A DNA stretch of 44,737 nt from Micromonospora sp. KC606. Its GTDB lineage: Bacteria > Actinomycetota > Actinomycetes > Mycobacteriales > Micromonosporaceae. The notes beneath the pieces were generated by a model. That model saw only the letters and a program-made list of their open reading frames with translations, searched no databases and was not told the DNA's origin. A program made the position numbers and the translations under genes. Location: NCBI RefSeq assembly GCF_004348675.1, contig NZ_SMKN01000025.1, forward strand, positions 1-44,737. The letters are read 5' to 3'. Positions 35,376 through 43,437 of this stretch are shown one piece after another (position 1 is the stretch's first letter; each line of letters opens with the position of its first letter).

Positions 35376-36212
35376 TCAGGTGGCGCTGATCGCGCCGGTG
35401 AGCAGCAGCGACAACACCAGCGTGCCGAGCGCCACCCGATAGAGGACGAACACGTACAGGGTGTGGTGGGCGACGTAACGCAGCAGCCAGGCGATGGCCG
35501 CGTACCCGACGAAGAAGGCGATCACCGTGGCCACGACCATCTGCGCGACGGTCGGCACCGAGGTGCCCGGCGCGGCGGGCTGGAACACGTCCCCGACGCT
35601 GAAGATCCCCGACATCACCACCGCGGGGATGGCCAGCAGGAACGAGTACCGCGCCGCCGCCTCCCGGGTCAGGTTCAGCAGCAGCCCGGCGGTGAGTGTG
35701 CCGCCGGAGCGAGACACCCCGGGCACCAGCGCCATCGCCTGCGCGAAGCCCATCACGACGCCGTCGCGCAGCCGGAAGTTCTCCAGGGTCCGGGTCTGCC
35801 GGCCCCAGTACTCGGCGAAGGCCAGCACGAAGGCGAAGACGATCAGCGTGGTCGCCACCACCCACAGGTTGCGGGCGGTCTCCCGGATCTGGTCCTTGAA
35901 CAGGAACCCGAACAGCCCGATGGGGATCGAGCCGATGATGACGTACCAGCCCATCCGGTAGTCGAGGCTGGAGCGCACCGAGCGGTCCCGCAGCCCGAGC
36001 AGCCAGGTTCTGGTGATCCGCCAGATGTCCTTGGCGAAGTAGATCAGCACCGCCGCCTCGGTGCCCAGCTGGGTGACCGCGGTGAACGAGGCGCCGGCGT
36101 CCTGGTCGAAGAAGATCGCGGAGGTGATCCGCAGGTGCCCCGACGAGCTGACCGGCAGGAACTCGGTGAGCCCCTGGACGATGCCCAGGACGATGGCCTC
36201 GACCCAGGTCAC
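35376..36212 (-). CDS. uppP: Undecaprenyl-diphosphatase UppP (BacA)
   Basis: A 278-residue membrane phosphatase that recycles undecaprenyl pyrophosphate to the monophosphate carrier needed for peptidoglycan and other wall glycans. It also confers bacitracin tolerance. [18 protein letters not shown] (10-27) is the first signature, with the catalytic Glu and Ser residues. [17 protein letters not shown] (about 160-176) is the second, with the Arg of the active site. Eight or so membrane segments are visible. The GTG start overlaps the TGA of the LLM oxidoreductase gene (GTGA), so the two are translated together. A hairpin directly follows. Confidence 0.95.
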   Translation of the reverse strand: MTWVEAIVLGIVQGLTEFLPVSSSGHLRITSAIFFDQDAGASFTAVTQLGTEAAVLIYFAKDIWRITRTWLLGLRDRSVRSSLDYRMGWYVIIGSIPIGLFGFLFKDQIRETARNLWVVATTLIVFAFVLAFAEYWGRQTRTLENFRLRDGVVMGFAQAMALVPGVSRSGGTLTAGLLLNLTREAAARYSFLLAIPAVVMSGIFSVGDVFQPAAPGTSVPTVAQMVVATVIAFFVGYAAIAWLLRYVAHHTLYVFVLYRVALGTLVLSLLLTGAISAT

Positions 36213-37261
36213 TCGCCGACCCCGGCCAGGTCGAGAGCCTCCGCGACGGTCCGCAGGGTCTGCACGCCGCTGTCCCGGTCGGCGACGAAGAGGGCCACCG
36301 ACAGGGTGGTCACGCCGGCAGCGGCGTACTCCCGCATCCGCTCGGCGATGCGCTCCTTGGGACCGAGCAGCGAGGTGCGGTCGATGAACTCCATCGGCAC
36401 CGCGGCGGCGGCGTCGCGCTGCCGCTTGGCCAGGTAGTGGTCCTGCACCTCGCGGGCGGCGTCGCCGTAGCCCATCCGGGTGGCGAGCTGGTTGTAGAAG
36501 TTCTGCTGCCGGCTGCCCATGCCGCCCACGTAGAGGGCCGCGTACCAGCGGACCAGCTCGGCGCAGGTGGCGATGTCGTCACCGACGACCACCGGCACGG
36601 ACGGCACGACGTCGAAGCCGGCCAGCTCCCGGCCGGCCTTCGCCCGGCCGGCCCGTACCGAGGCGAGCTGCTCCTCGGCGAACTCGGGGGCGTAGAAGAC
36701 AGCCAGCCAACCGTCGGCGATCTCGCCGGCCAGTTCGAGGTTCTTCGGACCGACGGCGGCCAGGTAGGTCGGGATGTGTTCGCGCGGCGGATGGAAGCCC
36801 AGCCGCAGCGCCTTGCCGGGCCCGTCGGGCAGGGGCAGGGTGTAGTGCTCGCCGTCGTAGGCGACCGCCTTTCGGGCCACCGCCAGCTTGACGATGTCGA
36901 CGTACTCCCTGGTGCGGGCGAGCGGTTTGGCGAACCGGACGCCGTGCCAGCCCTCGGAGACCTGCGGGCCGGACACGCCGAGGCCGAGCCGGAACCGGCC
37001 GCCGGAGAGCGCGTCGATGGTCGCGGCGGTCATCGCGGTCATCGCCGGCGTACGCGCCGGGATCTGCATCACCGCGCTGCCCACGTCGATCCGCTCGGTC
37101 TGGCCGGCCATCCATGCCAGCATGGTCGGCGAGTCGGAGCCGTACGCCTCCGCCGCCCACACCACCGAGTAGCCGAGCCGGTCCGCTTCCTGGGCGAGCG
37201 CCAGGTGGTCGGCGGGTGTGCTCCACGCCGTCTGGTATCCGAGGCTGAGCCCGAGTCGCAC
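36209..37261 (-). CDS. LLM-class F420-dependent oxidoreductase
   Basis: A 350-residue TIM-barrel flavin/F420 enzyme of the luciferase-like monooxygenase superfamily. Motifs: [12 protein letters not shown] at the first strand, [28 protein letters not shown] at the second, [24 protein letters not shown] in the F420-pocket region, and [20 protein letters not shown] and [10 protein letters not shown] further on. The set matches the TIGR03559-like Rv-type F420 oxidoreductases. The GTG at 37259-37261 follows GGGGGAGG, fixing the start. It is coupled to uppP. The substrate cannot be told, and its pairing with uppP is not explained by known biochemistry. Confidence 0.9.
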   Translation of the reverse strand: MRLGLSLGYQTAWSTPADHLALAQEADRLGYSVVWAAEAYGSDSPTMLAWMAGQTERIDVGSAVMQIPARTPAMTAMTAATIDALSGGRFRLGLGVSGPQVSEGWHGVRFAKPLARTREYVDIVKLAVARKAVAYDGEHYTLPLPDGPGKALRLGFHPPREHIPTYLAAVGPKNLELAGEIADGWLAVFYAPEFAEEQLASVRAGRAKAGRELAGFDVVPSVPVVVGDDIATCAELVRWYAALYVGGMGSRQQNFYNQLATRMGYGDAAREVQDHYLAKRQRDAAAAVPMEFIDRTSLLGPKERIAERMREYAAAGVTTLSVALFVADRDSGVQTLRTVAEALDLAGVGE

Positions 37262-37444
37262 TGGTCCTCCCCCATCGCGCCACAAGGTCGCATCAGGTTA
37301 CGCAATGACGGGAGCGGCCCCGAGCACCGGCTCACCCACCCCGCCGACCTGGCGCGGGCCGCCCCACGGCCGGCGACGGTCGGATCGCCGACGCGGCGGC
37401 CAGACATGACGGGAGCGAGGATATCCGTGACGGCGGGTTCGAAA

Positions 37445-37450
37445 TAAGGT
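37445..37450 (+). promoter_or_regulatory. -10 box of the aldo/keto reductase gene
   Basis: TAAGGT, six bases, ATG at 37457; another leaderless arrangement. Confidence 0.5.
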
Positions 37451-37456
37451 TCACCC

Positions 37457-38428
37457 ATGCAACAGCGACCGCTCGGCCGAAGCGGGCTGGCGGTTTCCCG
37501 GCTCGCGCTCGGCACCATGACCTGGGGTCGGGACACCGACGCCGACGACGCGGCCGCCCAGCTGAAGAGCTTCCTCGACGCGGGCGGCAACCTGGTCGAC
37601 ACCGCCGACGTGTTCGCCGACGGTGACGCCGAGTCGGTGCTCGGCTCCCTGCTGGGCGCCCTGGTCCCCCGCGACGAGGTGCTCATCGCCACCAAGGCCG
37701 GGCTGCGCCCGGGCAGCGGCCGACGCCGCGACGGCTCACGCGGGCACCTGCTGCGCACCCTGGACGCGTCGCTGCGCCGGCTGGGCACCGACCACGTCGA
37801 CCTGTGGCAGGTGCACGGGTACGACCCGGACACCCCGCTGGAGGAGACCCTGGCAGCGCTGGACCACGCGGTGGCCAGCGGCCGGGTCCGCTACGTCGGG
37901 GTGTCGAACTTCTCCGGCTGGCAGACCGCCCGAGCCGCCGCCTGGCAGGCCGCCTGGCCCGGACGGGCCCCGGTGGTCGCCGCGCAGGTGGAGTACTCGC
38001 TGCTGGAGCGGGGTGTGGAGCGGGAGGTGCTGCCGGCCTGCGCGGCGCTCGGGCTGGGCGTGCTGCCGTGGTCGCCGCTGGGCCGGGGGGTACTGACCGG
38101 CAAGTACCGCAACGGCCGGCCGGCGGACTCCCGGGCCGCCTCGGCGCACTTCGAGCGGTTCGTCACCACCTACCTGGAGCCGCGCTGCTCCAGCATCGTC
38201 GAGGCGGTCGCCATCGCGGCGGGTGGGCTGGGCGTGTCGCCGCTGGAGGTGGCGCTGGCCTGGATCCGGGACCGGCCCGGGGTGACCGCGCCGATCCTCG
38301 GCGCGCGGACGGTGGGGCAGCTGCTCGGCGCGCTGCAGGTGGAGCGGATGATCCTGCCGGAAGAGATCACCACCGCGCTGGACGACGTCTCCGCCGTGCC
38401 GGTCGGCTATCCGGAACGAGACGGCTGA
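37457..38428 (+). CDS. Aldo/keto reductase lacking the catalytic tyrosine
   Basis: A 323-residue TIM-barrel protein of the AKR superfamily (NADPH-dependent carbonyl reductases; closest in style to the AKR11/YajO-like bacterial group). LGRSGLAVSRLALGTMTWG opens the barrel. Three of the four catalytic residues are in place: Asp48 (NLVDTAD), Lys80 (IATKAG) and His120 (LWQVHGYD). The fourth position, normally Tyr in DTA-x-x-Y, is Phe53 (DVFADGDAE). The cofactor loop GVTAPILGARTVGQL is present near 275-290. Without the acid tyrosine normal carbonyl reduction should be poor, so the protein may have another role or use other chemistry. Leaderless ATG. Divergent from the LLM gene. Confidence 0.9.
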   Translation: MQQRPLGRSGLAVSRLALGTMTWGRDTDADDAAAQLKSFLDAGGNLVDTADVFADGDAESVLGSLLGALVPRDEVLIATKAGLRPGSGRRRDGSRGHLLRTLDASLRRLGTDHVDLWQVHGYDPDTPLEETLAALDHAVASGRVRYVGVSNFSGWQTARAAAWQAAWPGRAPVVAAQVEYSLLERGVEREVLPACAALGLGVLPWSPLGRGVLTGKYRNGRPADSRAASAHFERFVTTYLEPRCSSIVEAVAIAAGGLGVSPLEVALAWIRDRPGVTAPILGARTVGQLLGALQVERMILPEEITTALDDVSAVPVGYPERDG

Positions 38429-38458
38429 GCCGACCGCCGGTCAGCCGACCGCCGGTCG
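38429..38458. repeat. 15-base tandem duplication across a stop codon
   Basis: GCCGACCGCCGGTCA (38429-38443) is followed at once by GCCGACCGCCGGTCG (38444-38458), 14 of 15 bases alike. The first copy holds the complement of the stop codon of the minus-strand gene ending at 38441. It starts right after the stop of the reductase gene. Confidence 0.8.
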
Positions 38459-39364
38459 CCGGCCGGGAATCTCGCGGACGGCGGCGAGGAAGCGGTGCTG
38501 GTCGTCGCGCAGGGTCGGGTTGACGAGGCGGATCCACGAGCCGTCGTCGAAGTGGACCGTCATCGGGAACTGCGCCAGCCGCATCGTCCCGTGGTCGCAG
38601 TCGAGCCGGGTGACCCGATGCCGCTCGACGCTCCACAACAGCCGCGGCCGACGGCGGTCGGGACGGCCCTCGTCCGGGCGGCGTCCCATCCGCAGCAGGT
38701 GCAGGTGGGTGTCGGTCACCGCGAGCGGCGTGCCGGTATGGCGCTCCAGGAACAGCAGCAGGCTGCCGGCGAGAGTGGCGAGATCGCCGCTGAAGACGTA
38801 CCGGCGGTGGTAGGCGATCTCGGCGAGCTGGTCGGCGAGCGGCCGGTGCCGGCTGAGCCGGAACAGCGCCCGGAACGCCTCCTGCTCGTCGGTGAGCGGC
38901 AGCACCGGCCGGGGCGGCTGCGGCGTCGCGGAGGGCGTCGGCGCGGCGTCGACCTCGCGCGCGACCGCCTCCGAGGCCCCCGCCGCCAGCGCGGCCGCCT
39001 GGCCGGGCAGCAGCAGCACCCCGGCGGCGAGCCGCACCGGCGCCATGACGGCCTCCACCCAGGCCACCGGATTGACGATGTGCAGCAGCCCGAACAGCAC
39101 CCGGGGATCCAACGCGTCGACCATCTCGGCCCCGACGTGGTCGACGAACTGGCTGCCGGCCCGGTGCGTCTCGTCGGCCCGCACCGGCGCCAGGCCGACG
39201 TAGCGCAACTCCTGGCCGGTCACCAGGGGCGCGACCAGGGCCCGCTCCGGCTCGTCGGAGGTGCGGAACTCGTCGCGCAGGGCGCGGGCCCGATCACGGG
39301 CCGCCCGAGCGCCGTCGCGCACCGCGTCGCCGAACCGCCCCAGCCGCCCCCAGGCACCACCCAC
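38441..39364 (-). CDS. Hypothetical protein of the WXG-type cluster
   Basis: A 307-residue protein without a recognised domain. The first 40 residues are Arg/Ala-rich and helical ([24 protein letters not shown]). The middle contains a hydrophobic stretch (about 103-131, IVNPVAWVEAVMAPVRLAAGVLLLPGQAAALAAG) that could insert in or lie on the membrane. A Pro-rich linker follows. The C-terminal part has SVERHRVTRLDCDHGTMRLAQFPMTVHFDDGSWIRL, with the look of a PH/GRAM-like beta sandwich; that is an impression only. It starts 22 bases after the large WXG-like gene with GGAGGAG nearby, so it is the third gene of that operon. Function unknown; a partner or immunity role is possible. Confidence 0.7.
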   Translation of the reverse strand: MGGAWGRLGRFGDAVRDGARAARDRARALRDEFRTSDEPERALVAPLVTGQELRYVGLAPVRADETHRAGSQFVDHVGAEMVDALDPRVLFGLLHIVNPVAWVEAVMAPVRLAAGVLLLPGQAAALAAGASEAVAREVDAAPTPSATPQPPRPVLPLTDEQEAFRALFRLSRHRPLADQLAEIAYHRRYVFSGDLATLAGSLLLFLERHTGTPLAVTDTHLHLLRMGRRPDEGRPDRRRPRLLWSVERHRVTRLDCDHGTMRLAQFPMTVHFDDGSWIRLVNPTLRDDQHRFLAAVREIPGRRPAVG

Positions 39365-39385
39365 GCCGCTCCTCCTCGCTCCCGG

Positions 39386-40450
39386 TCAGCGGCCTGCCGG
39401 CTGCTGCGCGGCGGGCGGCTGACCGAAGACATTCTGGTCGATCCAGTCCGCGCCGTCGCGCACCGCGTCGCCGACCCGGTCGCCCACCTGGTCCGCGCCC
39501 GGCACGGACAGGCCGGTGACCACGGCGGTGGTGCCCCAGGTCACGCCGTGCACCACCGAGTTGGGCACGTTCCACGGCAGGTTGGTGGCCCAGTCCCGGG
39601 CGATTATCCGGCCGCCGTCGGCCAGGCCGTGCGCCCGCAGCGCGCCGGCCCTCTCCAGCGAGCTCATGTCGAACGGCGACCCGCTCTTGCCGAGCTTGAA
39701 GTGGCCCTTCGCCGGGTCGGTCAGCTTGTGGTGCCACTTGTCGGCCTTGCCGGCGGCGCGACGCTTGTCGATCGACTTCTGCCCCCTTCGCAGCGCCCGC
39801 TGCTTGTCGACCAGCTTGTCCAGGTGGTTGCGCAGCTTGCGCAGATAGAGCATGACCCGCTGGAGCAGCCGGATGACCTTCTGCAGGTGGGCGGCGAGCG
39901 GGCGGATCACCTTCAGCGCCCGGGCCACCACGATCAGACCCCGGGTCACGGTGACCGCCAGGCCGGCGGCCCACGAGGCGCCCGCCGTGAACGGCGCCAA
40001 CACCAGCGCGGTCACCAGGGTCACCAGCATCCAGTTGACGAACTCGACGCAGAGGTCGACCAACACGTCGTGCACGGTCTGCAGGCCGTCGGCGACACTG
40101 CGCAGGTACTCGGCGGTGGCGGTGAACTGCCCCGCCACGTCCAGCAGCTGCTGCTCGACCTCGGCCAGCCGCCGGCCGTACGCGTCACCGGCGGCGGACC
40201 GCCAGCCGGGCTGCTCGGCCTCGCGGACCGCGCGATGCCCCAACGCCAGCTCACGGACCTGCCCGGCGAGGACGTCCCAGTCGGCCGCCCGGGCCCGCAG
40301 CGCCTCCGGCTCGCCGTCGACCATGTCCACGAGCTGGATCAGCGGCCAGGCCAGGGTGCGGCAGACACTGTCGACGGCGGCCTGCACCCCGGACAACGCG
40401 TTGTCGATGCCGTTCCACAGCTCGACGGCGCTGCCGGCCGGCCCACTCAC
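39386..40450 (-). CDS. Large WXG100-like protein, candidate type VII secretion substrate
   Basis: A 354-residue protein. The N-terminal about 110 residues are helical and resemble an enlarged WXG100/PPE-like hairpin: [16 protein letters not shown], then [29 protein letters not shown], with [10 protein letters not shown] as the WxG turn. Two hydrophobic helices (about 140-185) follow, then a long basic helix ([34 protein letters not shown]). The last part (about 230-354) contains [23 protein letters not shown] and a Pro/Gln tail. No known toxin motif was found. GTG at 40450 overlaps the stop of the EspC-like gene (GTGA). ESX core genes are not in the window, so export is an inference from the fold. 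Confidence 0.75.
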   Translation of the reverse strand: MSGPAGSAVELWNGIDNALSGVQAAVDSVCRTLAWPLIQLVDMVDGEPEALRARAADWDVLAGQVRELALGHRAVREAEQPGWRSAAGDAYGRRLAEVEQQLLDVAGQFTATAEYLRSVADGLQTVHDVLVDLCVEFVNWMLVTLVTALVLAPFTAGASWAAGLAVTVTRGLIVVARALKVIRPLAAHLQKVIRLLQRVMLYLRKLRNHLDKLVDKQRALRRGQKSIDKRRAAGKADKWHHKLTDPAKGHFKLGKSGSPFDMSSLERAGALRAHGLADGGRIIARDWATNLPWNVPNSVVHGVTWGTTAVVTGLSVPGADQVGDRVGDAVRDGADWIDQNVFGQPPAAQQPAGR

Positions 40451-40779
40451 CGGCCCATCCGTTCGTGCACGGACCGGAAGCCGGACTCGATGCCCTGCTC
40501 GTTGCGCTCGTAGTTGGCCACGGTGGACGCCAGGGCGTCGCCGACCCGGGCGAAGGCGTCCTGGCCGGCCCGGAACAACGTCGTGCCGTCGGACACCTGC
40601 TCGGCGTACGCGCCGCGCAGCATGTCGCTGACGAAGGGCAGGTGCCCGAACGTGCTGTCGGGCAGATCGCCCGCCGCGACCACCCGGGCCTGGATCGCCC
40701 CCATTGCCGTGGCGACCCCGGAGGCGGCCGCCTGCAACCGCTTCACCGCCGCCACGTCCACTTCGATGTCCGGTGCCAC
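40447..40779 (-). CDS. EspC/WXG100-like small protein
   Basis: A 110-residue all-helical protein similar in pattern to the EspC family of ESX-secreted or ESX-associated proteins. [25 protein letters not shown] is helix 1. [27 protein letters not shown] is helix 2, with a Y-x-x-x-E-type end (YERNEQGIE) near the export signal position. There is no W-x-G in the turn, as is normal for EspC rather than ESAT-6 proteins. GTG at 40777-40779 follows GGAGGAACGACG. It is first in the operon with the large WXG-like protein, whose start it overlaps, so the two may form a heterodimer for secretion. Confidence 0.8.
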   Translation of the reverse strand: MAPDIEVDVAAVKRLQAAASGVATAMGAIQARVVAAGDLPDSTFGHLPFVSDMLRGAYAEQVSDGTTLFRAGQDAFARVGDALASTVANYERNEQGIESGFRSVHERMGR

Positions 40780-40811
40780 CGTCGTTCCTCCCCCGCATCC
40801 GACGCGGGACG

Positions 40812-40821
40812 ACGATACGAT
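40812..40821. promoter_or_regulatory. Overlapping divergent -10 boxes of the WXG/YbaB cluster
   Basis: TACGAT (40816-40821, plus) and TATCGT (40817-40812, minus) overlap in the 97-base region between the EspC-like and YbaB-like genes. If both are used, the two arms of the cluster compete or are co-regulated. Confidence 0.35.
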
Positions 40822-40876
40822 TCCCCGGCCTCCGGCCGCCACCCCGGCCGAGGCGGCACAGGGGGAGGACAAACGC

Positions 40877-41296
40877 ATGACGGATCCGCTGTCCGGGCTG
40901 GACGCGCTGGCCGGCCGGCTCGCCGACATCGAACGCCGGTTCGCCGGGGTGCAGGCCGACCTGGACGAGCTGGCCGGCACGGGCGCCGACGAGACCGGGC
41001 TGGTGTCGGCCACGGTCGACGCCGCCGGTGACCTGACCGACCTGGCCTTCCAGCCGACGGCGCTGCGGTACGGCGCCGCCGAGCTGGCGGCGATGGTGCT
41101 GCAGGCGTACCGGCGGGCGCGCTCGGCGGCCGGCGAGCAGCTCGCCGAGCGCACCGACGGTCTGGCGGCGGACCTGGGTGCCGGCCTGACCGAGCTGTTC
41201 GGCCGCCCGGGGGACTTCTCCGCCCTGGGTCGCCTCGACGAGGCCGCCGCCCGGCTGGAGAGCCTGGAGGCGCGGCTGCCCCGTCCGCCGGCATGA
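40877..41296 (+). CDS. YbaB/EbfC-family protein of an ESX-type cluster
   Basis: A 139-residue protein with the YbaB DNA-binding-family fold. A helical start (LAGRLADIERRFAGVQADLDELAG) is followed by the beta strands VSATVDAAGDLTDLAFQPTALRYGAAELAAMVLQAYRRA (about 43-82), the signature of the ESX-associated YbaB branch. The tail is helical. In actinomycetes such genes are often found beside WXG100/EspC genes, where their role is not established. ATG follows GGGGGAGGAC. The stop region overlaps the ATG of the next gene, so the two are translated together. Confidence 0.85.
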   Translation: MTDPLSGLDALAGRLADIERRFAGVQADLDELAGTGADETGLVSATVDAAGDLTDLAFQPTALRYGAAELAAMVLQAYRRARSAAGEQLAERTDGLAADLGAGLTELFGRPGDFSALGRLDEAAARLESLEARLPRPPA

Positions 41297-42195
41297 CCGG
41301 CCCGGACTGGCCGCAGATCGCCGCCCGGCTGCACCACACCCTGGCGGCCTGCCGGCAGGACACCGACGTGGAGCTGAGCGCGGGGCCACGCCGACTGCGG
41401 CTGGCCGTCCGGCGGGACAGCGTCTCCGGGCGCTGCCCTGGCTACGATCCGCCCCGCCTGGCCGAGCTGGGCTGGCGCCCCGCCGACGACGGCGACGACT
41501 GGTGGCACGAGACCCCCCGCACCGCCGAGGCGCTGCGATGGTGGGGCGACTTCGCGTCGGACACCGCCAGGGCGGTGCTGACCGGCGACGCCGCCGGGCT
41601 GGCCTGCCGGGTGGTGGCTCCGCCCGACGGTGGGTCCCCGGCACCCCGGACGCTGCCGGGCGGCGACACCGTACCCATCGGCAACCCGGCACCGGCGGGC
41701 ATCGACTCGTCGGACGTCGTACCGGGCCGACACCGGGTGGCCGCGCCGCCGGTCTCCGCCCCGGCTGCCGGGCCGGGCGTCGGTGACCTGCTCGCCCGGG
41801 CCGCGGCCGACCACGATCTGCCCGGCTACCTGGGGGCGTTCGCCGCCGGCACGGTGTGCGTGCCGCTGGCCGGCGAGCCGTCCCCGCAACGGGAGTTCCC
41901 CTGGACGGTCGTCCTCGACGCCGACCGGGCCCCGCTGCTGCCGGTCTTCACCACGGCCGAGGCGCTCACCGCCTTCGCCGGCGTCGGGGTGCCGTTCCTC
42001 GCGGTGCCGGCGGCCGAGCTGCTGGCCGCCTGGCCGGACCCGGCGTGGGGGCTCGCCGTCGACCCGGGCGCCCCGCACGGGCTGACGCTGAGCGCGCCGG
42101 CCCTGGCCGCGCTCCTGGCGGCGAACGACCTGGACACCGGCGAGGAGGCAGGGACGGGAGGCGGGGACGGGCCGCCGGCAGCCACGACCGCCTGA
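41293..42195 (+). CDS. SseB-domain protein of the WXG cluster
   Basis: A 300-residue soluble protein. The N-terminal about 100 residues (PRRLRLAVRRDSVSGRCPGYDPPRLAELGW, WWHETPRTAEALRWWGDFA) form an alpha/beta unit like the TY-Chap/YbjN-type chaperone folds. The C-terminal half carries an SseB-like domain: TVCVPLAGEPS, FPWTVVLDADRAPLLPVFTTAEALTAF, VPFLAVPAAELLAAWPDPAWGLAVDPGAPHG. In actinomycetes SseB domains recur beside WXG proteins and are suspected chaperones or immunity factors. ATGA overlap with the YbaB gene. A 27-base tandem duplication spans its stop codon. Confidence 0.82.
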   Translation: MTGPDWPQIAARLHHTLAACRQDTDVELSAGPRRLRLAVRRDSVSGRCPGYDPPRLAELGWRPADDGDDWWHETPRTAEALRWWGDFASDTARAVLTGDAAGLACRVVAPPDGGSPAPRTLPGGDTVPIGNPAPAGIDSSDVVPGRHRVAAPPVSAPAAGPGVGDLLARAAADHDLPGYLGAFAAGTVCVPLAGEPSPQREFPWTVVLDADRAPLLPVFTTAEALTAFAGVGVPFLAVPAAELLAAWPDPAWGLAVDPGAPHGLTLSAPALAALLAANDLDTGEEAGTGGGDGPPAATTA

Positions 42196-42236
42196 CCGTC
42201 CCCACGGCCCACGACCGCCTGACCGTCCCCACGGCC
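42184..42236. repeat. 27-base tandem duplication across the SseB gene stop codon
   Basis: The unit starting ACGACCGCCTGACCG begins at 42184 and repeats at 42211 with 26 identical bases; four bases of a third copy follow. Each copy carries the TGA, so the stop codon is duplicated in frame. Confidence 0.85.
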
Positions 42237-42471
42237 ACGAACTCCCGGTGCCGCCGGGGGGTCACCCCGCCGACGCGCCCTGAGCCGCCCCGGGCGCCGA
42301 ACCGGTCATCAGGACCACCCCCTGGGCGCCGGTCCGGATGATGGGCCGCCCTCGGGGATGAAACGGACATGACACCCCAAGGGGCCCACCCACCGGACGC
42401 GACAGCGGGCCGCGGTGCGAGTCACCCGCAGGGGGTGGCGAACGGCCGCCGAGCTGGGCAGCATAGGGCAC

Positions 42472-42663
42472 ATGGACTACGAATACGCGCCGCTGCGGTT
42501 GCCGCCGAATGTCGACCGGTTGACCGCCGCGGCGCAGCTGGCGATCCAGGCGGAGTTCTCCGGATGGGAGTTGGCCCGGGTGCGGCTGTTCCGGGACGGC
42601 ACGCGGCAGGTCGTGCTGCGCCGTCGCCGAATCAACCAGCCGCAACCGGGCCTGTCGTACTGA
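42472..42663 (+). CDS. DUF5703-family small protein
   Basis: A 63-residue basic protein. It starts MDYEYAPLRLPPNVDRLTAA, then AEFSGWELARVRLFRDGTRQVVLRRRR. This is the compact pattern of the actinobacterial DUF5703 family: a helix, then a strand with GWEL-x-RVRL, then an Arg cluster. Function is unknown. It stands alone on the plus strand, after a 276-base spacer that otherwise holds only the end of the tandem duplication and no recognisable gene. No other start fits better than the ATG at 42472. Confidence 0.8.
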   Translation: MDYEYAPLRLPPNVDRLTAAAQLAIQAEFSGWELARVRLFRDGTRQVVLRRRRINQPQPGLSY

Positions 42664-42731
42664 GCGGGCACGTCGGAGGGCGACCTCGCCGCCGGCGCCC
42701 GCAGCGCACGGGCACCCGCGGGGGCGAGGGT

Positions 42732-43391
42732 CTAGTGCGCGTGCCCGGCGTGGTCGTGGTCGTCCTCGTCCAGGTACGGGTGCTCGTCGAGCCGCCCCAC
42801 CAGGCGGTCGTCGGCGGCCGGCTGGAACGGGCCCACCGGGTCGTCGTCGTCGAACGACTCCAGGTCGACCGGGGTGCCGACCTCGCTGACCATCACCACC
42901 CCGTCGAGCGGCTCCAGCTCCGGCACGTCCAGGGCGCTCAGCGAGCCGTCGCCGCTCTGCAAGAGCTCCAGCACGGCCTCGCCGACCCCCTCGACCGGTG
43001 CCGGCTCGTCGGGCTCCGGGGTGCCCTCGCGGCGGGCCGCCTCGGCGACCCGGATCAGCGCCGAGATGCTGGGCACCCGGTAGTCGCGGCGCTGCCGCAC
43101 CGAGATCACCTGCGGGTGCGGGTCGGTGGCCTCGACGCCCTCCCCGCCGCCGAACCGCTCGTCCGCCTCGTCCGGGTCGATCGCCTCCACGTCCCAGGGC
43201 GTGACCTCGCCGAACGCGTCGAGAAGTTGCTCGTCGTAGGCGCACGACGCGTTGTTCAACGCCACGTACGCCTGCCAGACGTCATCGTCGTCGATGCGGC
43301 CCTGGGCCGCCCGCACGGCCGCCAGGTGGGCCCGGGCGGCGTCAATCACGCGCTCGAGGGCGGCGTCCAGCTCACCGTGCTGGTCGGTCAT
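42732..43391 (-). CDS. Acidic hypothetical protein with His-rich tail
   Basis: A 219-residue strongly acidic protein without a recognised domain. The N-terminal about 60 residues are helical (LDAALERVIDAARAHLAAVRAAQG, DVWQAYVALNNASCAYDEQLLDAFGEVTPWDVEAID). RDYRVPSISALIRVAEAARREG is another helix pair. The C-terminus ends DEDDHDHAGHAH, a run that could bind divalent metals such as Ni or Zn. ATG at 43391 follows AGGGATC. It lies 46 bases after the M20 peptidase gene on the same strand, so they may share a transcript, and a metal-sequestering or regulatory role toward that zinc enzyme is conceivable. Function unknown. Confidence 0.75.
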   Translation of the reverse strand: MTDQHGELDAALERVIDAARAHLAAVRAAQGRIDDDDVWQAYVALNNASCAYDEQLLDAFGEVTPWDVEAIDPDEADERFGGGEGVEATDPHPQVISVRQRRDYRVPSISALIRVAEAARREGTPEPDEPAPVEGVGEAVLELLQSGDGSLSALDVPELEPLDGVVMVSEVGTPVDLESFDDDDPVGPFQPAADDRLVGRLDEHPYLDEDDHDHAGHAH

Positions 43392-43437
43392 GAGGTGATC
43401 CCTTCGCCAATAGGGGCAGGCTGCGACACCGGACGGG

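Noticed and set aside
39386..41692. Minus-strand reading extended to 768 codons for the WXG-like gene
   Set aside because: The extension runs antisense through the YbaB and SseB genes and out of frame through the EspC-like gene; GTG at 40450 with GTGA coupling is the better start.
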